In this document: piece after piece, positions 35,722 through 44,048 of the stretch
Position numbering within the stretch: the first letter of the stretch is position 1
How the letters are laid out: the number at the start of each line of letters is the position of its first letter
Origin: an uncultured Lachnospiraceae bacterium
Lineage (GTDB): Bacteria > Bacillota > Clostridia > Lachnospirales > Lachnospiraceae
Length of the DNA: 64,000 nt
Assembly (NCBI GenBank): GCA_910586015.1
Contig: CAJUGJ010000011.1
Span: 52,635-116,634, forward strand
Direction of reading: 5' to 3'
The notes under the pieces: generated by a model
Databases searched by the model: none
Told to the model about the DNA's origin: nothing
Seen by the model: the letters and a program-made list of their open reading frames with translations, nothing else
Position numbers and translations under genes: made by a program

Positions 35722-36212
35722 ACACCTGCCTCCTTCTCAATAGCAACCTTTAGCGCCCTTAATTCACGATAGAGTTTTGTTTTTACTGTATTCAAGTTCA
35801 TTCTTAAAATCTGAGCGATTTCATTGAGTTCCAATTCTTCAAAAAATCGCAATTTTATAATGTTTTGAGCATCTTCTTCCATTTGTTCTATTTGAGTATA
35901 CAAATCGTCATATATCTCAAACTGTTTTTCTTCATAGGGAATTTCATGATAATAGCTTTCATCTGTTAAAACTAACCGTTTTTTTGCCTTTAATAAAGCA
36001 AGACTTTCATTCAAAACTATTTTATAAAACCATGTTTTAATCGCCTCCTCATTTTTCAAATCTTTATAGTGTGTTAATGCTTTACAAACTGCATTTTGCA
36101 CTACATCTAACGCATCATCTTGATTCTTTACATAACTGAATGCTAAACGGTAAAACTTATCCTGATTTTCAATAATGTAAGTAACCAGCTTATTATAAAG
36201 ATCCTGTTTCAA
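35718..36212 (-). CDS. ECF RNA polymerase sigma factor, SigV-like
   Basis: 164 residues, TTG start at 36212 with AGAGGGTG upstream. Sigma region 2 (residues about 15-80: FYRLAFSYVKNQDDALDVVQNAVCKAL) and region 4 (about 108-158: IIKLRFFEELELNEIAQILRMNLNTVKTKLYREL split across helices) are clear; regions 1 and 3 are missing, as in the ECF class. It is coupled to the RsiV-like gene. The upstream DNA carries an ECF-type promoter suggesting autoregulation. SigV controls lysozyme resistance in relatives. Confidence 0.88.
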   Translation of the reverse strand: MKQDLYNKLVTYIIENQDKFYRLAFSYVKNQDDALDVVQNAVCKALTHYKDLKNEEAIKTWFYKIVLNESLALLKAKKRLVLTDESYYHEIPYEEKQFEIYDDLYTQIEQMEEDAQNIIKLRFFEELELNEIAQILRMNLNTVKTKLYRELRALKVAIEKEAGV

Positions 36213-36249
36213 ATAAACACACCCTCTTTTTTTTGTATTCTAATATATA

Positions 36250-36275
36250 GATAAATAAGAAGGAGAAAAGTTTCA
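36250..36275 (-). promoter_or_regulatory. Likely autoregulatory ECF sigma promoter
   Basis: On the minus strand TGAAAC (36275-36270), a 16-base spacer and TATCTA (36253 downward). TGAAAC followed by TTTT is the -35 favoured by SigV-like factors; the -10 departs from CGTC at two positions. It lies about 38 bases before the sigma gene start. Confidence 0.6.
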
Positions 36276-36440
36276 AATTTTTTATTAATTGAAAAATTTT
36301 TTAAGATACTTTAAATGAAATAGATTGTAAAACTTTCCATTATTTTCATATTAGAAGTAAATGTATTAAATCAATAATAAATACAAAACACCACAATTCC
36401 CTCTATTATGATTCGATGATTTTAATGAAAACAAAAAAAA

Positions 36441-36478
36441 TTTAGGACTGAATTTATAATAACAAATTCAGTCCTAAA
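36441..36478. terminator. Terminator hairpin, copy 2 of TTAGGACTGAAT family
   Basis: A perfect 14-bp stem (36441-36454 with 36465-36478), followed on the minus strand by eight T. It ends the chemoreceptor gene stopping at 36515. The arms match the hairpin at 32953-32988. Confidence 0.85.
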
Positions 36479-36514
36479 AATAGTTGTAAGTACTAAAAGT
36501 AAAATCTTTTCATC

Positions 36515-38218
36515 TTAAAATAGCTTAAATCTCTTTACTAACTCGTCCAGCTTTATGGACTTATCAGATAAATTTACACTGATTGCAGAATTTTCTTCTG
36601 AAGAAGTTGCTGTATTTTGTGTTGCACCTGCAATCTGCTCAATTCCTTCTTCTATCTGTTTCAAAGCACTCGCTTGTTCATTGGCATTTTCTGTAGACTG
36701 CTGTGCCAGATCTGCAAATAACTTCATATTTGTTATAATCTGATCAAATGATTCCGCAGTTGATATTGTAATTGTATTTCCCTTTTCAATCTCCACTAAA
36801 GTCTTATTAATCAACTCTCTTGTATTTACTGCCGATTGTGCACTGTCTGATGCCAATTTTCCAATTTGGTCTGCGACAACCGCAAATCCTCTACCAGCTT
36901 CTCCTGCTCTTGCTGCTTCAATAGAAGCATTTAAAGACAACAAATTTGTCTGGGATGCAATATCTTCAATCGCAGTAATGATATTTCCAATTTCCTTTGA
37001 AATCTCTGTAATATACTTCATTTCCGCAGCTAATTCTTGCATCTTTTGCTTTTCAATCTCAGCCTTATCTGTAGAATCTTTAACCTGTTCATAAGCATGT
37101 TGTGTTGCCTTTGCACTTTCTACTGCCAAAGTAGATATTGTATTCACTGTTGCAGTCAGTTCTTCAACGGTGCTTGCCTGTTCGCTTGCTCCTTCCGAAA
37201 GCATTTGAGATGCCTTTGCAATCTCCTCAGCATCTGATGCTACATGAGTAGAAGTATCCTGAATTTCAGTAAGTGTACTATTAAAACGCTTCAAAATATA
37301 CAGAAGTGATTCTTTGATACTAGAAAATTCTCCTAAGAAATTTGTAATCTCATTTCCATCTCTTGTAAGATCTCCTCTTGCAATCCTTCTTAATTCATCA
37401 GAGATTTCTGTCACATAGTTTGTTAAAATTACCAAAGCCTCTCTTAATTTCTTCTCAACTGTACCCAACTCATCTTCTGATTCATAAGTAAGTAAATGTG
37501 CTTTGGAAAAATCTCCTTCTCTCATACTGACAATTGCTTCTTGTATCTGTGCTACTGGCTTTGTAATCATTTTTCCAATCGCTATACCAATCGAAGTTGC
37601 GATACCAATTGATGCAACTACTATGGCTATAATTATTACTAACATACTAATAAATAGAGTTTCTACTACTTTCTTAGCCTCTGCTAATTGAGTATTTTCA
37701 TATGTCTTAAGTTCTTCAAAACTTTTACAAAAATCATTATATGTATCATAAACTTCACCTACCATGAGCAATCCGGCTTCCTTCGTTTTACCTTCACGGC
37801 TCAATGCCAATATTTCTTTTGACTGTTCTTTATAAGATGCCCATTTTGTACAGATATTGTCATATTTACTCTTTTCTATTTCGGTAGAAATCATTGCTTC
37901 AAATTTATTGTTTATTTCTGTAATATTTTGATCTATTTTTTCCAATTCATCTTCATATTTTGATACAGTTTCCTCGTCCATAGCTACCAAATGTCCATAC
38001 TGTTTCATACGATACTCTGATGTAAGCATATCTAATTCCTGTACATGTTCCAAAGAAGGAGACCATACATCTGTAATCTCATTTACTTTTGTATTCATCA
38101 GAAAACTTAAAAATATTGATACAATTCCCATAACTACTATTAGCATAATCATAGATATTCGATAGACTCTCAGTTTTTCTACAACCTTTAAATTTTTAAG
38201 TTTCGTTTTAAATTTCAT
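36515..38218 (-). CDS. Methyl-accepting chemotaxis protein
   Basis: 567 residues. TM1 is about 19-41, the periplasm-facing four-helix bundle (4HB_MCP type, ...NINEIN-like heptads) spans about 42-190, TM2 about 191-214, HAMP about 215-270. The signalling hairpin includes EIGNIITAIEDIASQTNLLSLNASIEAARAGEAGRGFAVVADQIG split over 400-440, with the conserved tip E-A-A-R-A-G-E. It lacks a C-terminal CheR-docking pentapeptide. It senses an unknown ligand, with a dedicated TTGACA promoter upstream and a strong terminator downstream. Confidence 0.93.
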   Translation of the reverse strand: MKFKTKLKNLKVVEKLRVYRISMIMLIVVMGIVSIFLSFLMNTKVNEITDVWSPSLEHVQELDMLTSEYRMKQYGHLVAMDEETVSKYEDELEKIDQNITEINNKFEAMISTEIEKSKYDNICTKWASYKEQSKEILALSREGKTKEAGLLMVGEVYDTYNDFCKSFEELKTYENTQLAEAKKVVETLFISMLVIIIAIVVASIGIATSIGIAIGKMITKPVAQIQEAIVSMREGDFSKAHLLTYESEDELGTVEKKLREALVILTNYVTEISDELRRIARGDLTRDGNEITNFLGEFSSIKESLLYILKRFNSTLTEIQDTSTHVASDAEEIAKASQMLSEGASEQASTVEELTATVNTISTLAVESAKATQHAYEQVKDSTDKAEIEKQKMQELAAEMKYITEISKEIGNIITAIEDIASQTNLLSLNASIEAARAGEAGRGFAVVADQIGKLASDSAQSAVNTRELINKTLVEIEKGNTITISTAESFDQIITNMKLFADLAQQSTENANEQASALKQIEEGIEQIAGATQNTATSSEENSAISVNLSDKSIKLDELVKRFKLF

Positions 38219-38269
38219 CTCTTCCTTTATCCTTTCCCTGTTTCTATAGTTGAACTATGACATTTATTC

Positions 38270-38299
38270 AATATATCATCCTTAGCTTTGTATTGTCAA
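38270..38299 (-). promoter_or_regulatory. Sigma-A-type promoter of the chemoreceptor gene
   Basis: On the minus strand TTGACA (38299-38294), an 18-base spacer and TATATT (38275-38270), about 50 bases before the start at 38218. No sigma-28 motif was seen. Confidence 0.65.
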
Positions 38300-38648
38300 T
38301 TATACTAAACAGAAAATATAAACCATCCAACTGCATTAAATTTATTCAAATTAACTAATACGGTACAACGTTTTATTATATCAACGCGAAAAGTTTTTGC
38401 AATAGAAATTATTTATGACAGATATTTAGAATGGTAAAGGTCAATGTTTCTGATAATATATTGTGTCCATTGGTTCAGTTTTTTCATCATATACTATTTC
38501 TGCTACAATACATCTTGAAATACTTTCACATAAACTCTTTGAAAAATAATTTCTTATCTGTTGTACATTTTTTCTCTGATATCATCTTTGAAAGTTTCTT
38601 TTGTATTAAATTCTCATAGGGATTAAAAATAAGGGAAACTATATAAAA
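38300..38648. other. Intergenic stretch with possible gene remnants
   Basis: About 350 AT-rich bases. On the minus strand a short frame reading VAEIVYDEKTEPMDTIYYQKH (near 38435-38500) ends in a stop. An adjacent frame reads MISEKKCTTDKK. Together they look like a broken gene, but I cannot name a family. The plus-strand frame at 38431-38619 has no ribosome site and odd composition. Confidence 0.3.
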
Positions 38649-39098
38649 TTATTTCAATACAATTTTCCATAGATCACCTTCAATAATATATTGAAATTCG
38701 TTTAAATTATCATCCAATATTACTTGAAGTAGTATATTAAAATCACTTACTAGATTGACATTTGATAGCTCTTCCTTTTTTATCCAATACATACCTCCTT
38801 CTTCTGAAGAAATGAGTTCCCCTTCATATTCATCTGCACTAAAAAGAAAAACAATATATCTTCCATCTTCAATAGGAAATTGTTTCACTCCGCAAAGTTT
38901 GGGATTTAAAATCGTCAAGCCTGTTTCTTCTTTTATTTCACGAACTATGGCATCAACAATCGACTCTCCAATTTCAATATGTCCGCCGGGTAAGGTATAC
39001 CCTTTCCAATCTTCTTTTACTCGATTCTGTAACAAATAGGCATCTTCATTATGTACTAAACATAATGCTGTCAATTCAACCCTTTCGGTTCGTGGCAT
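38649..39098 (-). CDS. NUDIX hydrolase
   Basis: 149 residues. The Nudix box is complete: GGHIEIGESIVDAIVREIKE followed by ETGL (about residues 37-60), with G, E, R, E, E, E and G at all catalytic positions of GX5EX7REUXEEXGU. The N terminus LTALCLVHNEDAYLLQNRV resembles ADP-ribose or 8-oxo-dGTP pyrophosphohydrolases (MutT group). The substrate is not determined. AAGGAG lies about 11 bases before the ATG. Stand-alone gene in the accessory block. Confidence 0.9.
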   Translation of the reverse strand: MPRTERVELTALCLVHNEDAYLLQNRVKEDWKGYTLPGGHIEIGESIVDAIVREIKEETGLTILNPKLCGVKQFPIEDGRYIVFLFSADEYEGELISSEEGGMYWIKKEELSNVNLVSDFNILLQVILDDNLNEFQYIIEGDLWKIVLK

Positions 39099-39545
39099 AA
39101 TCCATTCTTCTCCTTCTTTATCATTCGAAGTTCTTTCGTTTGAAATATTTAGCTCTTATCTGATTTACGTTTACTATCATAGATCACAACCACCAAGTTA
39201 ATCCTTCTGTCAATGTCACCCACACTACATATATCAAAGATGTTACTTCCTTCCACTTTTCAGTTGTTTTTTTAAGTAAGTTACTAATAAGTTATTAATC
39301 CTATTATAACAGTTATTGTATACAATATGTAACAAAATTCATATAAAAATTACAACAAACTAATATTATATTTTTTGTTACTGTATAATATTCTAAAAAT
39401 ATTAAACTTTCCTTTTTTATGATACCACTAAAAAAATACTTCAAAATTGTTTCATGTACTAATTGACGAATTAATTATTTGAAAATATAATACTCAGTAA
39501 AAATACAAAGAAGGAAGGTAGGGGATAATCCTCTACCTTCTACCT
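39099..39545. other. Long intergenic stretch with palindrome and a possible small reading frame
   Basis: About 450 AT-rich bases. A perfect 12-base palindrome ATTGTATACAAT lies at 39315-39326, close to a minus-strand TATAAT. Downstream, a frame lacking a standard start (about 39184-39290) would encode a roughly 33-residue peptide ending VWVTLTEGLTWWL, perhaps a gene remnant or small hydrophobic peptide. I cannot name it. The stretch ends in the terminator at 39513-39540. Confidence 0.35.
39513..39540 (-). terminator. Terminator after XRE-TPR regulator gene
   Basis: On the minus strand a 12-bp stem with one G-U pair (GAAGGTAGAGGA with TCCCCTACCTTC) and a TAA-like loop is followed by T-rich DNA, six bases past the stop at 39546. 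Confidence 0.78.
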
Positions 39546-40469
39546 TTACTTATTTATTTTTTCTAAACATGCTTGTGCCAGTTTCTCGTCTGCTGCTGCT
39601 TCAATGTCATATCCATTTCTTTTGAGTTCTTCAATGATTTCACACCAGATTTTATAGGCAGTTTCATACTCTCCTATCTCTTCGTAATAGAATATTTTTG
39701 AATATTTAGCAGCATGAAATGTATTATCAATTTCAAGTGCTCTATTCCAATAGGAAAGAGCTTCATCATATCGACCGAGTTTTTTGCATGTATCACCACC
39801 ATAAATATATAAAGCCGCTTTATTAGGAAATTTTGAAACAGCTTTTAAAAACCATTCATACGCTTTTTCTTCCTCTCCGCTATATCTATATGCTGCTATA
39901 AGGCAAATCCAATCTTCGGGATCTTTTGATCCTTCATTTATTATTTTTAGAGTTGAATTAATACTTTCTTGTCCTTTTCCAATCTGTGAATATAAAAGCA
40001 TCTTTTGATGTTTTGTACGCCAAAAGATATCTTCATTTATATCTTTTCCTCTTTCAATCACCTTATCAAATAAATCTATGGCTTTGTCAATACAGTATTG
40101 CATCATATAGTGATGTAATATTCCATATAGTCTTAAATCATCAGTAGATATGTTGCCTTTTTTAATAATCTTTTTAAACTCTAAATCTGCAGGAATAAAA
40201 TCTTCTGGTTCTCGTGTGGATTCATAAATTGCAGCTAATCGCTGGGCATAATTTTCGTATGCAATCGATGTTTCTTTGAAAAAGTCATCAGTTGTCACAC
40301 AGTAAAGCTTCGCTATTTTCGGAAGCATTGTAACATCGGGCAAAGTAGTATTACACTCCCATCTTGAAACAGTATGCGCACTTACACTTAAAATCTCTGC
40401 AACCTGTTCTTGGGTGAGATTTTTCTGCTGTCTGAATTTCTTTAAATTATTAGAAAATACAGTATCCAT
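39546..40469 (-). CDS. XRE family transcriptional regulator with TPR repeats
   Basis: 307 residues. An N-terminal helix-turn-helix (5-60: NNLKKFRQQKNLTQEQVAEI, VSAHTVSRWECNTTLP) is followed by TPR-like helical repeats (about 100-300, e.g. YGGDTCKKLGRYDEALSYWNRALEID split over 225-250). This resembles Firmicute regulators whose TPR half binds a peptide or partner protein. The start is ATG at 40469. A 14-base perfect palindrome lies in its promoter, so self-regulation is likely. No partner gene is adjacent. Confidence 0.88.
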   Translation of the reverse strand: MDTVFSNNLKKFRQQKNLTQEQVAEILSVSAHTVSRWECNTTLPDVTMLPKIAKLYCVTTDDFFKETSIAYENYAQRLAAIYESTREPEDFIPADLEFKKIIKKGNISTDDLRLYGILHHYMMQYCIDKAIDLFDKVIERGKDINEDIFWRTKHQKMLLYSQIGKGQESINSTLKIINEGSKDPEDWICLIAAYRYSGEEEKAYEWFLKAVSKFPNKAALYIYGGDTCKKLGRYDEALSYWNRALEIDNTFHAAKYSKIFYYEEIGEYETAYKIWCEIIEELKRNGYDIEAAADEKLAQACLEKINK

Positions 40470-40491
40470 ATGTTCGATCCTCTCGTTTTAA

Positions 40492-40538
40492 TTAGAAGCT
40501 TCTAACTTAAATTATAGCGATTTTTAATACAAAGTCTA
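40492..40538 (-). promoter_or_regulatory. Promoter with palindromic operator of the XRE-TPR gene
   Basis: On the minus strand TAGACT and TATAAT (40516-40511) with a 16-base spacer are followed by the perfect palindrome TTAGAAGCTTCTAA (40492-40505), where transcription would start. This is the expected layout for a self-repressing XRE regulator. Confidence 0.6.
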
Positions 40539-40643
40539 TATCTCATTTTATGGGTTGACTCGCAATTTCTGTTCAGTAAAAAAACTTTCTACAGTGTAAA
40601 GCTTTCGCCCTATAAAATATACACCTACCAAATACACACTTAA

Positions 40644-40680
40644 AAACCGCAGCCCTTGATTTCTCAAAAAACTGCGGTTT
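40644..40680 (-). terminator. Terminator hairpin of the CCGCAG family (copy C)
   Basis: A 9-bp perfect stem (40644-40652 with 40672-40680) enclosing CCCTTGATTTCTCAAAAAA. It is related in sequence to the tuf terminator at 44821-44862 and the copy at 43751-43791. It lies about 60 bases past the methyltransferase stop. Confidence 0.7.
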
Positions 40681-40741
40681 CTCTATGAAAAAGCAATAAA
40701 ATACTAAAAGATTGACGTTTAGAGCATATTCCTATTATCAA

Positions 40742-41563
40742 TCACCTTATTCCTCTTTGTCTTGTGATTTCATACATCAGTATCGAAGCGGCACAGCTTA
40801 CATTAAATGATGTAGCATACGATTTTTCAGACATTGGAATTGTACAGAGTAAATCACAATATTCCTTAAACGCTTTATTTAATCCCATTGTTTCATTTCC
40901 CATCATCAGCATAAGAGGGGAAGTGAGATTAGTGGAATAAATAGGATTTTCATTGTGTGCCGTAGTTCCTATTGTAATAAAATTAGTATATCTGTTTTTC
41001 AGTTTGTCGATATATTCAAACAATGTCTTGTTATCGGAAATTCTGATAACAGGCAAATTGAAAAAAGAACCCATTGCTGAAACAACCACATCGGTGTCAT
41101 ACAAATCTATCGAATGACCAGTAATGATAAGCATATCCGCTCCGAGTGCGTCACACGAGCGTATCATAGTACCAAGATTCCCCTTGTTTGATGGGCGGTC
41201 AAACAAAACGATAAAGGGATTTTCGGAAAGTATAACATTATCAAGTTTATCTTCTCGCATTTCAATTATCGCCATCAATTCTGAGGTATCCTCTTTTCCG
41301 CTTAACTCTTTCATAAGCTCAGGAGTTAAACAAAAATTCAAATCTGTATTTACCTTATTTATCAAATCTTTTGCCCAACCAGAAAGATTATTTTTATCAT
41401 AAAGAAAAGATTTGATTTTCCAGTTATTCTTTACTGCCTCATTAAGACTACGAACACCTTCAACTAGAAATTCATTGTATCTGTAGCGTTTATTTCGATT
41501 TGTTTTCAGTACCTCAAATTTTTGAAAGAGGTTGTTTTTACTAAATATCTTTGTTTCCTTCAT
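40742..41563 (-). CDS. SpoU/TrmH family RNA 2'-O-methyltransferase
   Basis: 273 residues from the ATG at 41563 (MKETKIFSKNNLFQKFEVL), with AAAGGGAG upstream. An N-terminal substrate-binding part (RYNEFLVEGVRSLNEAVKNN) precedes the knotted SPOUT fold: motif 1 around NKGNLGTMIRSCDALGAD, motif 2 MLMMGNETMGLN and motif 3 IPMSEKSYATSFNVSCAASI. Such enzymes use S-adenosylmethionine to methylate ribose in tRNA or rRNA. The target nucleotide cannot be stated. It is a stand-alone gene in the accessory block, and some relatives confer resistance to ribosome-binding antibiotics. Confidence 0.87.
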   Translation of the reverse strand: MKETKIFSKNNLFQKFEVLKTNRNKRYRYNEFLVEGVRSLNEAVKNNWKIKSFLYDKNNLSGWAKDLINKVNTDLNFCLTPELMKELSGKEDTSELMAIIEMREDKLDNVILSENPFIVLFDRPSNKGNLGTMIRSCDALGADMLIITGHSIDLYDTDVVVSAMGSFFNLPVIRISDNKTLFEYIDKLKNRYTNFITIGTTAHNENPIYSTNLTSPLMLMMGNETMGLNKAFKEYCDLLCTIPMSEKSYATSFNVSCAASILMYEITRQRGIR

Positions 41564-41678
41564 TTTTTCTCCCTTTTCGTTTCTGACACCTTCACAGGTT
41601 CTCAAAATTGTTTATCATAATTTTTTTACTTCCAAATTCTCATTTTTCTTTTTGTGTAGCTTCTCAATAAATAGGAAG

Positions 41679-42116
41679 TTATCGCTCTGACATATATTTT
41701 TGTATTTCATCAAAAGTCAATTTTCGTATCTGCGTATTTATATATTCTCTGTATTCTTCAACAATAAAAATAGGTTTCATGTTTTTGCAAGTCTTTCCTT
41801 TGCTCTTTTTAAGATATAATTCCAAGTCCTTGCTATTTACAAAGATTTTGTATAAGTATCTATCGTTTTCACTTTTTATTTCATAAATACCACATGCTCT
41901 TTTCATACTATAATCAGCAGTACGTAAATATAGTTTTGCAATTTCTAATGATTTAAAAGGAAAATTCCACCGTTGTAATCCACGATTAGGATCATGTTGA
42001 ATACAAATGCACCTTCCACAAGTTCCACAAATATATTGTGTGTGATTCTCTAAACAATCCAATGGATTTAATAGTGGAGTTATTCTATCTTCATTAGCAT
42101 AACCTTCTATGCACAT
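41679..42116 (-). CDS. Cys-rich protein of unknown function
   Basis: 145 residues from the ATG at 42116 (MCIEGYANEDRITPLLNPLD); AGGAG is about ten bases upstream, and a TTG at 42152 is less likely. CGTCGRCICIQHD near residue 30-43 looks like half of a zinc site. The rest is a compact alpha/beta protein with FPFKSLEIAKLYLRTADYSM and a charged C terminus. I recall similar uncharacterised clostridial proteins but no named function. It lies alone, with 126 bases to the pseudogene pair upstream. Confidence 0.65.
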   Translation of the reverse strand: MCIEGYANEDRITPLLNPLDCLENHTQYICGTCGRCICIQHDPNRGLQRWNFPFKSLEIAKLYLRTADYSMKRACGIYEIKSENDRYLYKIFVNSKDLELYLKKSKGKTCKNMKPIFIVEEYREYINTQIRKLTFDEIQKYMSER

Positions 42117-42288
42117 TTCAATTTCACTCCTATCGTAACTCTTACTTTTCAAATTTCTATAAATCCTTTCCAGTATTCATCCTTATCGTAATAATGATGT
42201 TTGTCATGAACTCTCTATCCCACGTCTATAAAAATTTTATTCATCGGTGTAATTAAATTATAATATACACTGCTGAAAAAATAAATAA

Positions 42289-42890
42289 TCAATCAATAAT
42301 TGATTTCTTTATTTCATTTATAAATAATACCACACCGTATAATCCACAAACTAAAAGAATTATATCTTCATAAGCATTGAAAATGATTGATTTTATTCCA
42401 GTCAATCCCCAAATAGTTAATAAGGCAAGAAGTATCTTGTTTTTTCTTTTATATCCTGCATAGACAGCTATGCTTAGACTAATTACAGGACAGGGCATGA
42501 TATATGTTACCATTTGCGGAAAGGAATTCCCTAAAAGTAGGGAAACAATAGGGTAAAGCAGGTAAAGTAATAATAGTATTGTCTGTATCCTATTAGGTTT
42601 CATAATTACATCATTTTTGCTATGCCAGCTTTCGTATATAAACAATCCCCACAAACTAAATACAATGGAAGAGCAAAGTATTTTTGAATAGGCTCTGTTT
42701 TGTACCATGCAAAAAAAACAATACCTATAAACAAATTTATAAATCCTAATGCAAATTTTACTGCCCATTTTACTTTTTGCATATAAGACAGTATACCTGC
42801 CAAAAGTACAAATACGAGCAATATTATTTGAATTATCCATGTTTTCTCATTGTAATTGCCAATAACATCCCAAAATACTTTTGCATCCAT
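42289..42890 (-). pseudogene. DUF6064 family membrane protein, frameshifted
   Basis: Two overlapping frames make one protein. Frame one (from ATG 42890: MDAKVFWDVIGNYNEKTWII...) stays in register through FALPLYLVCG, then hits a stop at 42606. Frame two picks up LFIYESWHSKNDVIMKPNRI and runs to the stop at 42289 (...LLVCGLYGVVLFINEIKK). The break coincides with a GGGG run on the minus strand (42650-42647), consistent with one extra base. About six membrane helices would result. DUF6064 proteins have no known function. A sequencing error cannot be excluded. Confidence 0.75.
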
Positions 42891-43083
42891 TTATTTATCT
42901 TTTAAAAGTTCATTCCACTTTTTTCCTATGAGAGTAAAATTAAACTGCCTATAAATATATAAACACTTTTTTCCAACCTGCATCAATATATATTACATAC
43001 ATATACCTTGTGTTATTATCATACCTTTTATATCACCAAGAAAAATTTTGTAAATGTTCTATTCATATACAACCAAGAATTTA

Positions 43084-43689
43084 TCATATAGTAATCCTAA
43101 ATAATATTTCGTAGCCAAGTAGTCCTAACGCAGTTATTAACAATAGGGATAATAAATTCCATTTTTCAAAAGCGTGTTTTTTATTAATCATGAAATATAT
43201 TAATACCCCAATCACTGTCACCATTATTACTGCTGGAATCATGTGCATATATCCACTAATATGAATTATTTTATTGATGCCCTCTGCAAGAAATACAGAT
43301 GGAAGCAAGTTCAATCCACAATATTTCGAAAAACCAGAACTTTTGTTTGCAAAATAGGCTCCTAATCCAAAAATCAATCCTCCACCAAAAGCACAGACAG
43401 TCCAGATAATTGTATATAAACCTATAGTAAAAGAATGACGATTTATCACTGCTTCAAATCCGTAGTATCCATAAACACAACAAAGTAGGCAGATGATACA
43501 TACTGCAGCAGAGTGTCCTTTATTCAATTTGCTATAATAACTTGTCAAGAAAGCAGGTATCAACCATATAGCTCCTGAATTTGCAAGAAAATTAAATTCA
43601 ATAGAAAGATATTTTTGACCTATCACAGTTAATATCCCCACTACTATACCAAGAATAATTCCTATTGTGTATTTTTTCGAAATATTCAT
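43084..43689 (-). CDS. DUF6518-like integral membrane protein
   Basis: 201 residues with about six membrane helices. The blocks GIVVGILTVIGQKYLSIEFN, FLANSGAIWLIPAFLTSYY and LIFGLGAYFANKSSGFSKYC, LNLLPSVFLAEGINKIIHIS fit the DUF6518 group of small membrane proteins. No function is known. The ATG at 43689 lies just after a duplicated tuf-type terminator and a methyltransferase remnant, which suggests this area has been rearranged. A promoter upstream is not obvious. Confidence 0.7.
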   Translation of the reverse strand: MNISKKYTIGIILGIVVGILTVIGQKYLSIEFNFLANSGAIWLIPAFLTSYYSKLNKGHSAAVCIICLLCCVYGYYGFEAVINRHSFTIGLYTIIWTVCAFGGGLIFGLGAYFANKSSGFSKYCGLNLLPSVFLAEGINKIIHISGYMHMIPAVIMVTVIGVLIYFMINKKHAFEKWNLLSLLLITALGLLGYEILFRITI

Positions 43690-43743
43690 TTTATTCTAAG
43701 TCCCCTATAAAGTCTAATTTGCCAATTTGATTATACCACTTCT

Positions 43744-43824
43744 GACATTAAAAAACCACAGTCCCTTGGAAATCAAGGAATTGTGGTTTTTATTTTTATT
43801 ATTTGGTTTAATCTAAAGATTACT
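43744..43824. repeat. Duplicated copy of the tuf 3' end and terminator (copy A)
   Basis: These 81 bases match 44816-44898 (end of tuf plus its terminator) at about four of five positions, from GACATTAAAAAACC to AAAGATTACT. The hairpin (43751-43791) and the five bases of the coding end with the stop are both included. No tuf coding region adjoins this copy; a methyltransferase fragment is fused instead. Confidence 0.75.
43751..43791 (-). terminator. Terminator hairpin, tuf-type copy A
   Basis: A 10-bp perfect outer stem (AAAAACCACA with TGTGGTTTTT) and an inner CCTTG/CAAGG stem. On the minus strand a six-T run and AATGTC follow, just as after the tuf copy. Confidence 0.8.
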
Positions 43825-43958
43825 TCACCATCGTCCCCTGCCGCAAAGCACAACAAAATGAAATAACCCTTTTCTACTAATATACTCCATACAATATCTC
43901 TATATTGTAAACGCCTATGTGGTATCAAATGATAAAAAATATCACTATCTATGACAAA
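43773..43958 (-). pseudogene. Remnant of a class I SAM-dependent methyltransferase
   Basis: The minus-strand frame reads VIDSDIFYHLIPHRRLQYRD then WSILVEKGYFILLCFAAGDDGE. This matches a region of class I methyltransferases where an acidic D-S-G/D is followed by H-x-x-P-x-x-R and then GGYF-x-x-x-C-F. Nothing upstream provides a SAM-binding GxGxG or a start, since a TAA lies directly in front (43961-43959). Downstream the frame runs into the duplicated tuf terminator at about 43826 and stops there. This is a truncated fragment left by a rearrangement, not a functional gene. Confidence 0.6.
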
Positions 43959-44048
43959 TTATATGCTTCTCAAAGTAAGATAAATTGCGTTTCGTTCTTC
44001 TTCACAATCAAATTCATACACATATCTCCAACAATCCCAATCTAACAT
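43959..44048 (-). CDS. Short reading frame overlapping GNAT stop, possible gene fragment
   Basis: A 29-codon frame starts at an ATG (44048) overlapping the GNAT stop (ATGTTAG) and encodes MLDWDCWRYVYEFDCEEERN and on to AIYLTLRSI. Its composition looks protein-like rather than random, but I do not recognise it. It is in the same frame as the methyltransferase remnant that follows its TAA. It could be translated by coupling to the GNAT gene, or be a leftover C-terminal piece. Confidence 0.35.
   Translation of the reverse strand: MLDWDCWRYVYEFDCEEERNAIYLTLRSI

Noticed and set aside
38431..38619. 62-codon plus-strand frame
   Set aside because: Phe/Ile/His-rich with no ribosome site; typical AT-rich spurious frame.
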